Source of the DNA: Trochalopteron elliotii
Lineage: Eukaryota; Chordata; Aves; Passeriformes; Leiothrichidae
Length of the DNA: 64,000 nt
Direction: 5' to 3'
Assembly: GCA_024734555.1 (NCBI GenBank)
Contig: JANPWX010000168.1
Coordinates: forward strand, 737,258-801,257
Notes under the pieces: generated by a model
The model's database searches: none
What the model saw: only the letters and a program-made list of their open reading frames with translations
What the model was told of the DNA's origin: nothing
Part shown: one piece after another, positions 12,288 to 24,520 of the stretch
Layout: every line of letters begins with the position of its first letter
How positions within the stretch are numbered: position 1 is the stretch's first letter
Program-made: the position numbers and the translations under genes

Positions 12288-12319
12288 AAAAAAGGAGAGT
12301 GATGGTAACCTCCTTTTTT
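12288..12319. repeat. Inverted repeat, 10-bp perfect arms
   Basis: Arms aaaaaaggag (12288-12297) and ctcctttttt (12310-12319) are perfect reverse complements around 12 bases. The homopolymer content makes chance origin more likely than for its neighbours. Confidence 0.65.
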
Positions 12320-12871
12320 AGTAATCTTAAAAAGTCTTGCGACAACAATCCAGGAAAAAAAAGCAAAGATCTAATTTAGATCCAGCATCTGTGAAATAAC
12401 AGGTTAGGGACAATGTACTCTAGGTGCTCCCCTCCTCAGCCCCCTAACATCCAACTGTATAATGCTGTAAACAAAAGCAATGAAGGATGCAGCCAAAGAA
12501 AAGATAGATTCTAGATACAGCTAAATTCAATAATTAGTCTAATCATATAATATTAATTTTTCTGTATTTCATGTAATTGTCTCTTCCAAATGTCTGCTCA
12601 TGTATCTGTCTGGGATTCAGATCATGTTGTCATTTCATGCCACTACCATTTGATCTATGAGCCCAAAAGTTTTATTAATGGTTAAAGGACTAAGTGAATT
12701 GGCCACTTAAACACATGCCTCCATTTCAGCAGCTTCACCAGATGACCATTTTACCCGAATGACTGTGACAGGAATTAGAGCTACTGCAGCTCCCTCATTC
12801 ATCACTGCTCATTGACCTTTAACTGCAGCCAAACTGTATGGAACTCTGGTTAAGGTGTCCAGGGGGATTGT

Positions 12872-12925
12872 GAGTTGAGAGAGAGGAGGGGATGGAGCAG
12901 AGAGCAAGAAGGGAGAGGAGAAGGT
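12872..12925. repeat. Purine-rich tract
   Basis: About 54 bases in which only five positions are pyrimidines, dominated by GA and GGA units. Such tracts can adopt triplex structures, but here it may simply be a decayed GA simple repeat. Confidence 0.75.
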
Positions 12926-13305
12926 TATTCTCTTTTCGGGTGACATTGACCCCCTTTGAAATCAATCACAAAAATACCATGACACCGAAGGTGTGCAGAC
13001 CAAAATGTTGCTGTGCAATTAAATGCTGGGTCTTGCCATTTCAAAAGAATATATATTTCTCTATTTAGAACACTGAAATGAATGATCTCTGCTAATGAAA
13101 GAAAGTTATGTGGGAGTAAAATAGTCTTTGGGACTAGAATCCTGTTGCCAGCTTTGCTCTCTGCTACACAGTTTTGCGGCTAATCTGGGCACACAGAAAG
13201 GGTTTCCAGCTGCTCTGTGCTTTCCCAGTGGAGGGATTTTATTGAGTGCTTGTGTATATATGTGTGGCAGCACCTCTTTAAAGCACTGCATGCAGCAGCC
13301 AGGGA

Positions 13306-13390
13306 GGTTTATTGGTGGGTCTGGTTTGTTGATGGGTTTTTGTTTGGTTTATTTGAGGGTTTTGTTTGTGTATTTGGTTTTTTTCTTTGT
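13306..13390. repeat. T/G-dominated low-complexity tract
   Basis: The plus strand is almost entirely T and G with only scattered A and very rare C, built of GGTTT, TTTG and GTTTG units. Read on the other strand it resembles the A/C tracts at 11227-11329 and 19766-19842. No gene content. Confidence 0.75.
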
Positions 13391-16300
13391 ATCCCAGAGG
13401 AAACAGCTGGAGAAAAGATTTTGGTGTAGACCTGCAGGCTTCTTGTGCCAGTTTTTTTGAGCTGTTTGTTATGTTTGAGTTAATTTGTCCCATGTTTAGC
13501 AAATGTGGATTCCTAAAGAATGTAGATGTGCATGAGAAACATTAAAAATAAACAAATATTTCAGCAATACCACCCAAACTGTCCTCATGTTGTTGGATAA
13601 AATAAATCAATGTGGGTATTTTCAGTGTGATGAACCAACACTTGGGAACATATTCCTAAAAGAGATCCCTTCGGCAGGGCCTAAGATCACTTTGTTACTT
13701 GAAGTCAATGAAAATACATTTGCAATTTTCAAGTAGGAATTGCACACACACATATGGTCTTCAGTGAGAGAACTTGTACCAGCAGCCCAGAGATGAGATA
13801 AAGCCTCAAACAAGTTGTATTAAAGGTTGGATTTGTATCTACTAGGAAAAAGATGGAAGCTTATTTATGTCTAACAATGAATGTTAGCCAAAAAGTCCAG
13901 TTTTTTAATAAGTAAAAGTTCCTGAGAGCAATTATGTAAAATCTCCATCTTTGGTATGGTTTTTATTTACTACGTAGCTTCTTCCCCAATTCCTCTGTTT
14001 GAGCTCAAGGCCTCAAGATTTTACAAGAAGCAGTCATTTTTTCGTATGATTAACACACAAAAGGAGCAGACAGGCAAAATGGCATCCTCTGTTCCTTCAG
14101 TATTTTTAAATAATTAGTCCATTTGATTTTAATGTAAAATACATTTTTCAATTTCATCATAAGAGCATGAGACATTTATGGAAAAAGCCTTTAAATACAG
14201 CTTTTTCTCCAAATCAAACCACCTATTTCTTCCCTTTTTTCCCCTTCCTTATTAGAGGATTTCTGTGCCCTGCACCAAAGGACAAGAATCAATCACCTGT
14301 TCCATGCTGAAAGCTACATTTCACTATATTAACCCTTTTTTTGCATCACTTCCAGTGGCAAACCCTGAGTTGATGTGAGATGATCTCCAGCGAAGTTAAT
14401 AAACTGGTCTCTAAGTAGAGAGCTGCAGATCAAGCCTTGCTTTTTCAAGGCCTTATAACTGAAGTTGTCTATGATATAAATTAATTCACAGATTGCCTTT
14501 CAATTTGTTGATAATTCTGCCACTGTAACTATTGCTGATTTTCTAAATTGCTGGTTTATTGTTTTCTTTCCTTTTTTTTTTGGTCATTCCCACTGATTTG
14601 ATTTTACTTCTTGCTATATGCCAAAGGCAGGTTTCAGTTGATCATGGCTAAATTTTAAACTTACTTCTCAAATAGTTCCTGTGAATTTTGTGGCCAAAAA
14701 TCCACATTTCTTAGCAGCAGAGTCTTTGCTTTATTTCCATGTACAGGGGTTTTTTGCATGCACATTGGTTCGTTTGCAAACATTAGTACCATCTAACTAA
14801 AGACATTCCTAAGAGACCAGAGCTAGGTTTTTTAGTACATCATTATCATGGTTTCACTTACAGGGAGGAGCAGGGTTTCATCACCCCAGATGCAGTGTCA
14901 CTGTAAAATCCATGCCTTCAGTTTCAGTGAAGAAACAGAAATATGCTGCCTGCACTGGTTCTCAGTGTTTACACCAAGCATAATTGTGATTTTCCATGTT
15001 GACATGAGATTCAGTGTGCAGTCTGTGGAAGAGGCTGGGAGACCAAGGGAGGTACACAAAATCCAGGCCAGCCCATGGTGCCTAGAGAAAACAAACTCCG
15101 AGACTGCAGCTCAAGACGTAGGTGTGCAAGTGAATGTATTTCCTTAGCAAATGGGCTAGGTAAACATCTGTAGCCTGTCAGTTGGATAGGAGGGAGAAAA
15201 GAGTAGTCTTTAAAGTTTATCCTTAATGCAAACAGATTAAGTGCAGCTTGCTTTTATTTCTGTCATCTACATCTACGTAATCCGTGTCACTGCAATTTGG
15301 TTTCTGGTTTGGATTTTGTAAATCTAAGTAATCTGCTTTGAACTTTCACCTAACTTCAATGAAGAATTATTTCAAGGTCGTCATCTAGCACCAAAGCATT
15401 CTGTGGCTGTCCTTACAGCCAGAGGTCTGAACCACCCCTACACACACCTGGCAGTTGCCTCCTTTTCTCCACAGTACTCAAAGGCAGGAGGAGACAAGCC
15501 TGTGTAGGATGCAGTAGTCTGTGTTAAGAGTTAGCAATAGCAACAGAAGAAGAAAAAAGTCTTTCTGCAACCAGAAAAACTCTGGCACATGATAGCTAAT
15601 GTGGCAGTTAATCTGCCTCATTCTGCAGAGTCCTGGCAGAGCTGGGAGGCACCATTCAGGGCACATCAATAACACCTCAACACTTACTATTGATCAGAGT
15701 TCAAATCACCAGCTGAAGAAGGAAAGTTTGCATACCTGCTGTTAGCAGGTCAGAATGGAAATGAGTAAATGTGCAGAAACAGTGAAATTATTTTTCCTTG
15801 TCTTGATTGCATTTTATAAACAAAAAGCCTTAGAAACAAAACCAGCCTATAAAATCCTTTGTCATTATTTCCTTCCTGTTTCCCTTCCAGCCCAGCTAGT
15901 GCATTTGCAGGCAGGTGAGCTCTTTGGAATAATTCTCCCATGTAGGAAAGTATGGACGCTATGAAATATTACTGCAGTCCAGTTATCTCTGAAATGCTGA
16001 TCTGCCTGGATAACATGGAGCTGAAATTCAGTTATTCCCTTTGACATGGAGTCAGTTGGGAATTTACCAGATGAACTTCCTTGGCAAATAGCTACAACCC
16101 ACTCAATCCATCACTTCAGGGAAGCTGGACTGCCTCACACTTTCTCTTTCCTATGCTTTTATCTTTTGTTCTGCCTCTCAGAAAGATCAAGGGGTAAAAT
16201 CCAAACCAGTATTCAAAGGTAGGTGATTTCAAGCACCAAACACATAGCAGATATATTTCAAAATTGCATATTATACACTGATCATATAATCCAGAATTTC

Positions 16301-16625
16301 CTCCTTTTTAATACAGAAAAATCAGATAGAACTCTTCATTAATATTTTAATTGGCATAAATGTTGAGTTCCCAACTATCTACATGGTAATTTACACTTCT
16401 ACTGTAGCTGGTGGGAGGTGGTTTGTTTTTCTTTGTGCTAATACAAGGATCTCACTTCCTGCGACAGGAAAGCTGCAGACAACAGTTGCACTGCATGGGT
16501 GAAAGGCACAAAAGGAAAGAGAAAATATATACGGAATAATTTTTCTAAAATCTAGAAGAAAAATATGTGTTAGTCTAATATCTCTCATGCCAGGCAGATT
16601 AAAGTAGCTAAGAAGCGTTTTCACT

Positions 16626-16695
16626 GAACCACGGAATGGCTGACTGTGGAAGACATCTTTGGGGATAATCTGGTCTCAACCCCCTGCACAAAAGA
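16626..16695 (-). mobile_element. Worn CR1 LINE 3'-end fragment
   Basis: The plus strand reads ccacggaatgg, then tggaagacatcttt, then ataatctggtctcaac and cccctgca, in the order expected for the reverse complement of an avian CR1 3' terminus (a tail close to cagaatgg, a GGAAG-GACCT-like core, then a CTGGTC-CAACCCCCTGC block). The element would therefore point along the minus strand. Only about 70 bases are recognisable; the sequence beyond 16700 no longer matches what I know of the family. The assignment is by eye and the subfamily cannot be given. Confidence 0.7.
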
Positions 16696-16721
16696 ATGAA
16701 TAACTCTCAGCCTTGTCTTAG

Positions 16722-17330
16722 CTAAGCAGCCACTGGTGGAAATTTTAAAAGAATTGATATATAAAAAGGAATTTTTCTGTTCAGAACATAGCCTGAGAAG
16801 AGGGAGGGGATTCTCAGCAGACATGCAACATGTTGGAAAATTAGGTCACCTATAAATTTCCCAACCTGTACATGTGTACTTTCCCACAAGCTCTGGAGAT
16901 ATCCATGAGAGCCACCATCCCAGTGTCTTCTCCTGCAGGGCACTGGAACTGCTGTGGATGAAGCATGGCTGGAAGTGGGCTGATGAGGGAAAGCCTGGTC
17001 TGGCACAAGACTTCTCCCTTTGGCCCTTGGTACAAGAGGAGAGCAGGATGCCCAGGTAAAGTTCAGTGAGGGGCAGGGCCCTGGGTTTGGAGACAGAGAA
17101 AGCCCAGATCTCCTGGTGTGAGCCTGGAGAGGGGTGGCCAGAGGAGAGGGAAGGCTGCTGAAATTGCTCACCCTCCAAAGCTGAGGGCTGACCAGTCCCA
17201 TGAAGCTGCTCTCGTACTTTTCCCAAACCAGGTGCCCTCCCCTGCACTTCCCAGACCAGTTGCCCTGGTCCCTTGTGCCTGGTGTTTCAGCACCAACAGT
17301 TTTTCACTGTGCTTTCCTCAAGAATCATGA
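16722..17330. other. GC-richer block with overlapping open frames
   Basis: This block is visibly richer in G and C than its surroundings and keeps several frames open on both strands, including minus-strand frames of 159 codons (16722-17201) and 133 codons (16846-17247). The two overlap each other in different frames. Neither contains a domain or signal that I recognise, and both are rich in S, P, L and G, as expected from GC-rich non-coding DNA. It directly adjoins the CR1 remnant, so it could be unrecognised older repeat or part of a non-coding transcript. I do not call a gene. Confidence 0.5.
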
Positions 17331-19765
17331 GGGTTGCTTTTCAAAGCATGTGAGTTTTGTCACTGCATGGTTTTGCTGTTGTTGGCAACACTGCTGTTGT
17401 TTTTCAGGCCTTTTTTAAGGGAATAAAGGATAGAGGAGCATGAGGTTTGCCTGGATGTCTGTCTCTTCTCTCTTTCTTTTTTCCTTTGAGCCCAGTGGCA
17501 GATTTCAACCAAATGTGACAGAGGGTTAAAGCTCTCCCAGATAATTAACAAATGCCATGAACATAGACAAATGGGTAGAGGATACAGATGCTGTAAATGC
17601 CCTTACTGTGGGAAAAGCTGCTGAGTGGTATCCCACATCATCAGGCACTAGAACAGCCACATGGGAAAAGGGCCCCTGTAAATGCCCCAAACATAGAGCT
17701 TGCTTCAGCTGCATTTGTGTTTCATGCATGCCAGAGCCAACCACTTGTAAGAAGAAGTTCCAAAGAAAGCAGGATTAGTTCCTTCTGTGCACAGCTAGCT
17801 GTTGGTTTTCAGATTGGAGTCCCCTCAAAATGTTCCTTGGACTCAAATGTTCACATTATTAAGAATGCTTTTATCTACCTGTAAGCAGGTATGATGAGGT
17901 GATAGAAACAGGAAAAATGGCCTTATTCTCCTCACAACCACTTTACCTGCAGCAAGATCTGTACTTCAAACACTTAGAAAAATGGGCACAGCTACAACAC
18001 TACCAACCAAACTGTACCTGTAAGGGGAATTGGATGCAAAGCTGCATATGTTTGGTGTGCAGGACTCAAAAACAGAGAGTGGAGTCCAGCTGAGGAATTA
18101 GGAGAATTGGCTCATACCACAGCACAGTGATGCCCTATTGATTGTGGAGATGCAACAGTTTCACCAGATGAAGAAAAAAATGGCTGAAGGTAGCACAATT
18201 AAGAGCTCTGAATATTTTAAGTCAACCCCTTTGTTAAATATTCAGCTCTCATGGCATCCTGGAATAACACCGAATGAAAATTACACAGGGAAAAATAAGG
18301 CAGGAGAGTCCTTCTGTGACCAAAAATTCCAGCTGTGCATGGATGTATCTGAGGCACAGCTGGGGCCCAGTGTCAGATGGTTCTGGCCAGTTTTAGGACT
18401 AGTCTAAATTCCAGCAGCAGACAGGTTATCTGAAAATTTAGAATATGACAGAAAGGTCATTTGCAAACCCCTTCTTGGGGTTCTGAAGTTTATCACCCTT
18501 GCTCCTAGATTTCTTCTGTGCTGAAAACTTAGGATGGGTTTTGTGGGATTTTAGCTACAGTCCAGAGGAGTGGAGGTTAGAAAATAGACACCTCTTGGCT
18601 CTGTAGCCCATAATCTGGGGAGTGGTTTAGATCTGTGGCTCAGCCCAAAGTTCAAGGGAGTTAGTGGAGTCAAACTTCCTTCTCTAGCCCAGCTCTCTTT
18701 GAAAAAAAATTTTAAAATAAAAGCCTTTTCTGGATGGCCTGTGCAGAAGAAAGACTCAGTTGTTTTCATAGTATCAACCATGTCTTCAATATTCTGGGCT
18801 ATTTCCAATATTGCTGCTAAAGGAAGAAAGAGAAAGTCTTCTCCTTTAAGTCTCTGTTTTAGCTCAGCTGGTTGTGCACTCTGAGTGGGTGATTTCAGGT
18901 TACCTGCTCTCTGTGCCATGACACGACTACATGAAAATCACCGTAGTATTTTAGCACATGTTCCGTACCAACAAGCCAGCATAAGCAAGTGGAGAAAACA
19001 GAAGCTTAATCATTACTCCATGTTCCTGGTGTATAAAGAGAGATACTGTCCACCCACACAGTCTGTGATCAATGCCAAATCTTTTGCAAACTTAGGGCTC
19101 TCGTTCAGTTTCTCTGATTTACACTTGTGCATCCTTCCTGGCTCCTGCTGTTTGGGTGATGTAATGAACTCACTGACCAGGAGCTATTCTGACACAACGT
19201 ACGAAAAAGAGGGGTTGGGGATGTGAGGATGAGTTCTAACTGGTGAGGAGGAAGGTCCTCTTACCCAGAGAGGCTGAGAACAAAACCTCTTTGTACCTTA
19301 CTGGGCTTCCTGAAGAACCGTGGTGGCTTAGGCTTGGCAGGATGTCACCAGGCTGTATGCAGCCACACAGAGAGGTCCACCTGGGATCTACTTACTTGTG
19401 TTCCCCTGACTTCCTCATTATTTACAATGTTTGAAGAGCTGCTGCATCTCTTTCCTTTCTATGTAAGTGCTTCATAATCCTCTGAGCAGAAAATGGGTCG
19501 CTTTTGAATTGGGCCTCTTTTGAATTATTGAGGCCTGAAATACGGCCATGGTGACATCACTTCACTAAAAAGGTGCCAAGATGTGATGCTCAGGAGATTC
19601 AAGAGCACTCCTCTACTGCCCTTGTTAAAAATAGATCACTTAAAATATTGTGTTGGGTTGTAATCATGAATAGACGTCTCAGCCACGTGCAGACACCGGA
19701 GAAGTTTCAGATGAAAATAGTTCACCTACTGCAGACACATTGATTAAGAAAATGCTTTTCACTTT
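17331..19765. other. Gene-free stretch
   Basis: No gene is supported. The minus-strand frame 18551-18919 (122 codons) and plus-strand frames 17597-17884 and 18885-19226 have no recognisable motif. A tRNA A-box-like match at 18860-18871 lacks the rest of a tRNA and was rejected. Confidence 0.65.
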
Positions 19766-19842
19766 CAAAAAAAAAAAAACAAAAACAAAAAAAAAACCCC
19801 CAAAACAAAAAAAAAAAAAAAACCAAACAAAAAAAAAACCAC
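19766..19842. repeat. A/C-only low-complexity tract
   Basis: For 77 bases the plus strand contains only A and C: long A runs, AAAAC units, five C in a row, then further long A runs with CC interruptions. It shares the A-run, C5, A-run arrangement with the tract at 11227-11329, about 8.5 kb upstream. It may be a decayed poly(A) tail of a retroposed sequence, although no body or flanking duplication was recognised. Confidence 0.95.
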
Positions 19843-22800
19843 TGGGATAGCATGGTGGACCTCAACACCAAAATCAGGAACCTTGCATCAAAGTCACCTC
19901 ATGTCATAGAACATCAGCAGGCACTACACTATTCATTTCAAGGGAAAAATCGCCTAGTAATATGAATAAAGAAGTATTGGAAAGGAAGTCTGTGTAAAAG
20001 AGTGGTAATAGATTAGTGCATCCAAAATAGCTGGTATGCTATGCTTGCCCTTTTCTTTGGCCATTCTTATAGTCCTGGTTAAACTGTAAATTAGAACATC
20101 ACAGATTCCTCACAAAACCCAAAAAAAGTTGAGAACTTGTGTTTCCACAAAAACTTTTCATAGGAGACACAGGCTCATTCACTCATTTTTAGCTTCTACA
20201 GCAATAGAATCTGTACTATTTACAATGCAGACAAGTCTTGGAAAAAAACATTTATTAGTAAGACTTTGACTGTCTCATTTTATCTATGGAAAAATATGAA
20301 GACAGGCTTTTTACACTGTAAGTTATCATCAGGAGAGAAAATGATGAATTAAACCAGCCTTGCTGAAGGTTGGTGGTATCTGATGTGTTAGAGGATCAAG
20401 GAACCTAATCTACTTGCTTGTGAATATACAATGGATATAAAGATTATCACCAAGGACAAAGGAGGGGCATTCTTAATCTGAAATAGATATTATTTGCAGC
20501 TTGTCTGCCTTCTGAGGGCTTCAGTGTTCTTGCAGACATCTACAGGTTTTCTTGAACTTGAATCTCACTGAGATTTAAAAGTTAAATGTGAGAGTAACAT
20601 AGCTGCCTCATAAGTAAATGGAGTCAGCCATGCAGGACTTATTATTTAATTTTCTTTTTCCTTTTTTACTCTCTAATTTCTTATTGGTGAGAATATTTTG
20701 TTCCTCTGTGGCTCCTGCTGATCGAGGTCATTTTTCTTCTTTCACGCTGTGGTCCCTTATCAATATCAGAGTAAACTCTGCCACTGATGTCACTGAAGAC
20801 AGGTTTAGACCTGTCAATAATATGTAAGCATATTATTGATCTAGAAAGATAAAACAAGCAAAGAAATATAAAATCTCACAATACTAATATATATTGTTAC
20901 AATAATAGTAAACACAGTTTAAAAAATAATCCTAAATTAAGAAAAAAATCTGCTAAAACACTGGTTAGGAAATATGCATCATCAATTCATATATGCTGAG
21001 AGAGATTATGAGGTCACATACAGATCAAGAGGCTTTGAGATTATGAGGTTGGGTTGATGATAATGCAACAATCCAATTTATTATTAATTGGTTTTAATGA
21101 GTGCCCAGAGAGCCTGCTTTACTGCAGGATCTGATCCTCCTCTGCAGTCCTCCTCCAGCATCTTTTATACGGAAACTTAGGGAGATGCACATTGCAACAG
21201 GATCAGGAAAATTGTAACTCTAACTATTTCTTAGCATCTTATGGAAGAAGGCACTATGGACTGTACATTACACAAGATTGTAAAGAATTGTTTTGATTAA
21301 ACAAATATTAAAATGTAAATTTGTTGTCAATATTGTTGAAAATATCCTTTTAAATGTTTAGGCATTGTTATAGTAAATCAACTCCAGTTTGCAAGATCCT
21401 TGACACAGATTTTCTTTAATATGTATTAATACTATGTATTTAGCCATTTAAGGTCTATTATGAATAGAGTACTTTTGTCTCTCCCCCCAGCTAGATACAC
21501 ATCCTTGTGTAGTGTCAGTCCCATCCTTGAATATTTTAAGACAACCCTAAACAGTACCAGAGCTTCTTCTGGCCCAGGGTCAGGCAAGAGCTGGGGAAAT
21601 AAAAGTAGGAAAATATCTCAGAGTGATATTTCCCTCAGCAGCACTGCACAAGACCATTCAGAGACAGGGCTGGGGAGGTGGTGGCCACCATAAAAAAAAG
21701 GCTGGGCTGCTTTGGGACTGTGGCTTCAGGATTATTAAAAAAAAAAGGATAGTAAATATTTTACTCAGGAATGTTCAGCTGGGATTGGTCATGAAGGTTT
21801 AGTTGTTCCTTTTACCCACTGGTTTCCTTCCACTAGTGGAAAATTGTTTTTAACCTTATGTGGTTGTTTTTGTGCTGATGATTGGGTGCAAAACATGAGC
21901 GCTTCCATCAGCCTGATCTGAGAGGGCTTTGTGCCAGCTGTGCTCAGGGTGGGCAGCCATGCAAGGGGCAACAGAGAAGAAAATCAACCCCCTGATGATT
22001 CTCTTTTTTCAAAAAAGGAAAAAAAAAACCAACAGATTCTATCAACTGAGCAGTGCCCCAATCAGGGGAAGTGCTTTTTCCTGAAGCAGAAGTCAACAGG
22101 GCAATCAAAAGGTTATTTAGATGCTATGCTCTGGAATCTGAGATGCCATTGCCTTTTATAACTAAAAAAGTGTTGGCATTTATAACTAGAAAACACTTTG
22201 TTACTGTAATGTCGGTTCTTCTGGACTGGGCTTAGCTGAGTTTTGGTGGGATTTTTTGTTTAAAAGAAAGATTGTTAATGTCTGGGTAACCATATGGATG
22301 GTGGGTGCCCCACACAGTGTTTAGTATTGGGGACCACACTGTTTAGGATAGACTTTGAGGCCAGAAAGAGGCCAAGTTTTAGCCCCATTATGTAATGTAG
22401 AGGAGCTACTAAGGGAAGTTTGTCTTGCACTGCCCAGGCTACTAAACCTTGTTTTTTAGCAGGCAAGTGATCTCCAGGGATGCTTTAGAAGCACTAGAGA
22501 AAAGAGAGTACTTCAACCTTACTGCCTGGCTCCCTTTTTGTTGTCTGTGAGGGTGCCCATCAGTGCTCAGAAGACAGACTATAAATAGGGGGAGGGAAAA
22601 CCGGGAAATGCTCAAAACAGACTACAGGCAAAAAGAGGAAGAAAGTATTATGAAGATAACATTTACTTCAGCTTTCCTGCATCAAGGAAAGGGATCTAAC
22701 AGAGGCTGCAAATGTGTGCTGCAGTCTGAACCCAAGCAATCATTATGGGCTGATACATGAATTGGCTGCTCACGAAAGATGAACTTGTTAAGTATCCAAC

Positions 22801-24520
22801 ATGCTCCCAGAAATAGACTCTGAAATACATCTTTTGCTGATATTTTTTTCCCCCAGCTTGAAAAGACGGAGCAGACTTAAACGTAGAAGGCTGGTTAATA
22901 AAATATACTTGAAATATTGAAATGAGACAGGAGGATCTTGGGCTGAACTGTTTAACTTTTGAAGTACAAGGCCTAAGTTTATTCATTATGATGATTTGTT
23001 TCTCTTCCTGCTCCAAGGAGAGGGAGTCCAGATTGTTCCATCTTCTTCTTGGTCTTGTTCTTTCACCAGGATGAGACTGATGGTGAATTTATGTTAATCT
23101 TGAAAGTACCATTAAGGTGAAAATTGCAATATTTAAGAGCAAAGAGGTCAGTTCAGAACCTACTTAAACCTCTAAGTCATGTGACCAAGGAGCCAATGAA
23201 AAAACTGTAGGTGACAGCCCTGCCACATGAAATTTCTGGAGAGAGAGGCAGGCAAATAGGACACTGGTCTGCACACCCAAAGTGTTGAGTGGATGTGAAA
23301 GATTAAAGCCCTAGCAGGAGAAATGCCTTTCTGCTTTTCTGGCTGAGCTTCTAACAGTGAGCCACGGAGCTGTCATTCAGCCCTGTCAGATGTAATATGT
23401 AAGCCACATGCACGGCAGCTCCACACAGCTGAAAGCAGTGCTGCCTGACTGAGGAGTCAGATTTGTAGCCTGCCATCAGGGTGGCCAAACACGCATTGCT
23501 GAGGTGTGAATTATGAAAGATAGTTTCCAAATGTCCAACGGGCAATAAACATTAATATAAACTAGACATGGGCCCGTGCCAAATAGCCCCAACTCGCAGG
23601 GTGTTTGGATTGCAAACATTTGATCAGGATCCAAACTTTGCAGCTGGCCTTATCTCTGCAGTGGCCAAGCCAAATCCTCCGGGTTTGTGGCCACCTGGCA
23701 CATTCTGTGATCCAAGGATGCAGTATCTGATTACCTGCTCCTTTGCCACCTCCAGCTAACAGTCCTTTTCATCAGCCCTCCCCTGTGCTTCCTGCCTTGC
23801 TCTGGTATTCCTTCTCTCTCTCCATGGTCTGTCTCTCTCAAACTGGAAGTGCTCCAAGTTACGGGCACACTTTAAATCTGTTGTGAGCAACTCTGGGAAG
23901 AATTATGTGATATTGTAGATAATCATCAAGGAAAGCATGGAGTCTGAGCATGAACTTTGCACCTTCTGTGCAAGGCTGACAAAGGGGACTGGATTGATGC
24001 ACAGGTGAAAGAGAGATAGGCAAGAAATACATCCCATAAACGTACCCAGTTCCACTCAGAGGACCTTCTGATGTTTTAAAAGACACAGTAGGGCTGGTGA
24101 GCAGTCAGTGCCTGTGAAACACAAGCCAGAACCTCCAACCATCTCTGGGCTCAAACACCAGACTCTGTAACCATTTGTTTTTTTCCTTTCCACCTCAAAT
24201 TCCACTAAGTTTCATATAGGGATTGCCAGTCATATTGCATGTTTTTATTCCCTGGAGTGTAATCCACAGAGAATTAACTGGACTGGCTGAAACACACACT
24301 TGACCCTCTTGTTTCACCTCCAGCAGCAATAAACATGAAAGGAGTTGGGTGATCCCCCTGCTCTCTGTGAACTGTCCTTTCCTCCCTGGGCCTTGGTAAG
24401 GAACAAAATAAAACACCAGACCTTGGCCTGAACCTTAAAGCCAGACCAGCATTGTGATACTACAGTTTCAGGGTTTTTTCTGTCTTCTGTAAAAGAAATA
24501 CTCAGGATTGATGTAAATTT
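19843..24520. other. Gene-free AT-rich stretch
   Basis: No gene is supported. The part from about 20820 to 20960 is extremely AT-rich. Frames at 21460-21693, 22696-23016 (minus, 106 codons) and 23859-24086 show no motif. The segment at about 23550-23760 is richer in GC than its neighbours and has a non-repetitive texture that could mark a conserved element; this is unproven. Confidence 0.65.
20814..20839. repeat. Hairpin with 11-bp perfect arms, 4-base loop
   Basis: Arms tcaataatatg (20814-20824) and catattattga (20829-20839) pair perfectly around the loop taag. It lies at the start of a very AT-rich patch, which raises the probability of a chance palindrome. Confidence 0.75.

Larger units (their letters stand above)
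12320..16620. other. Gene-free stretch with purine and T/G-rich tracts
   Basis: No gene is supported. The interval from about 12530 to 12850 is AT-rich with homeodomain-like TAATTA and TTAAT cores and might be a conserved non-coding element. A purine-rich tract (12872-12925) and a T/G-dominated stretch (13306-13390) are listed separately. Frames such as 13128-13460 (plus, 110 codons) run through the T/G tract and owe their openness to its composition. Frames at 14848-15147 and 15478-15675 show no motif. Confidence 0.65.

Noticed and set aside
16722..17201. 159-codon minus-strand frame as a gene
   Set aside because: Composition-driven openness in a GC-richer block; a second frame of 133 codons overlaps it and neither has a recognisable motif.
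18860..18910. tagctcagctgg matches a tRNA A box and is followed about 35 bases later by ggttacctg
   Set aside because: The downstream sequence is a poor B box, no acceptor stem or anticodon arm forms, and no SINE body or tail is visible.
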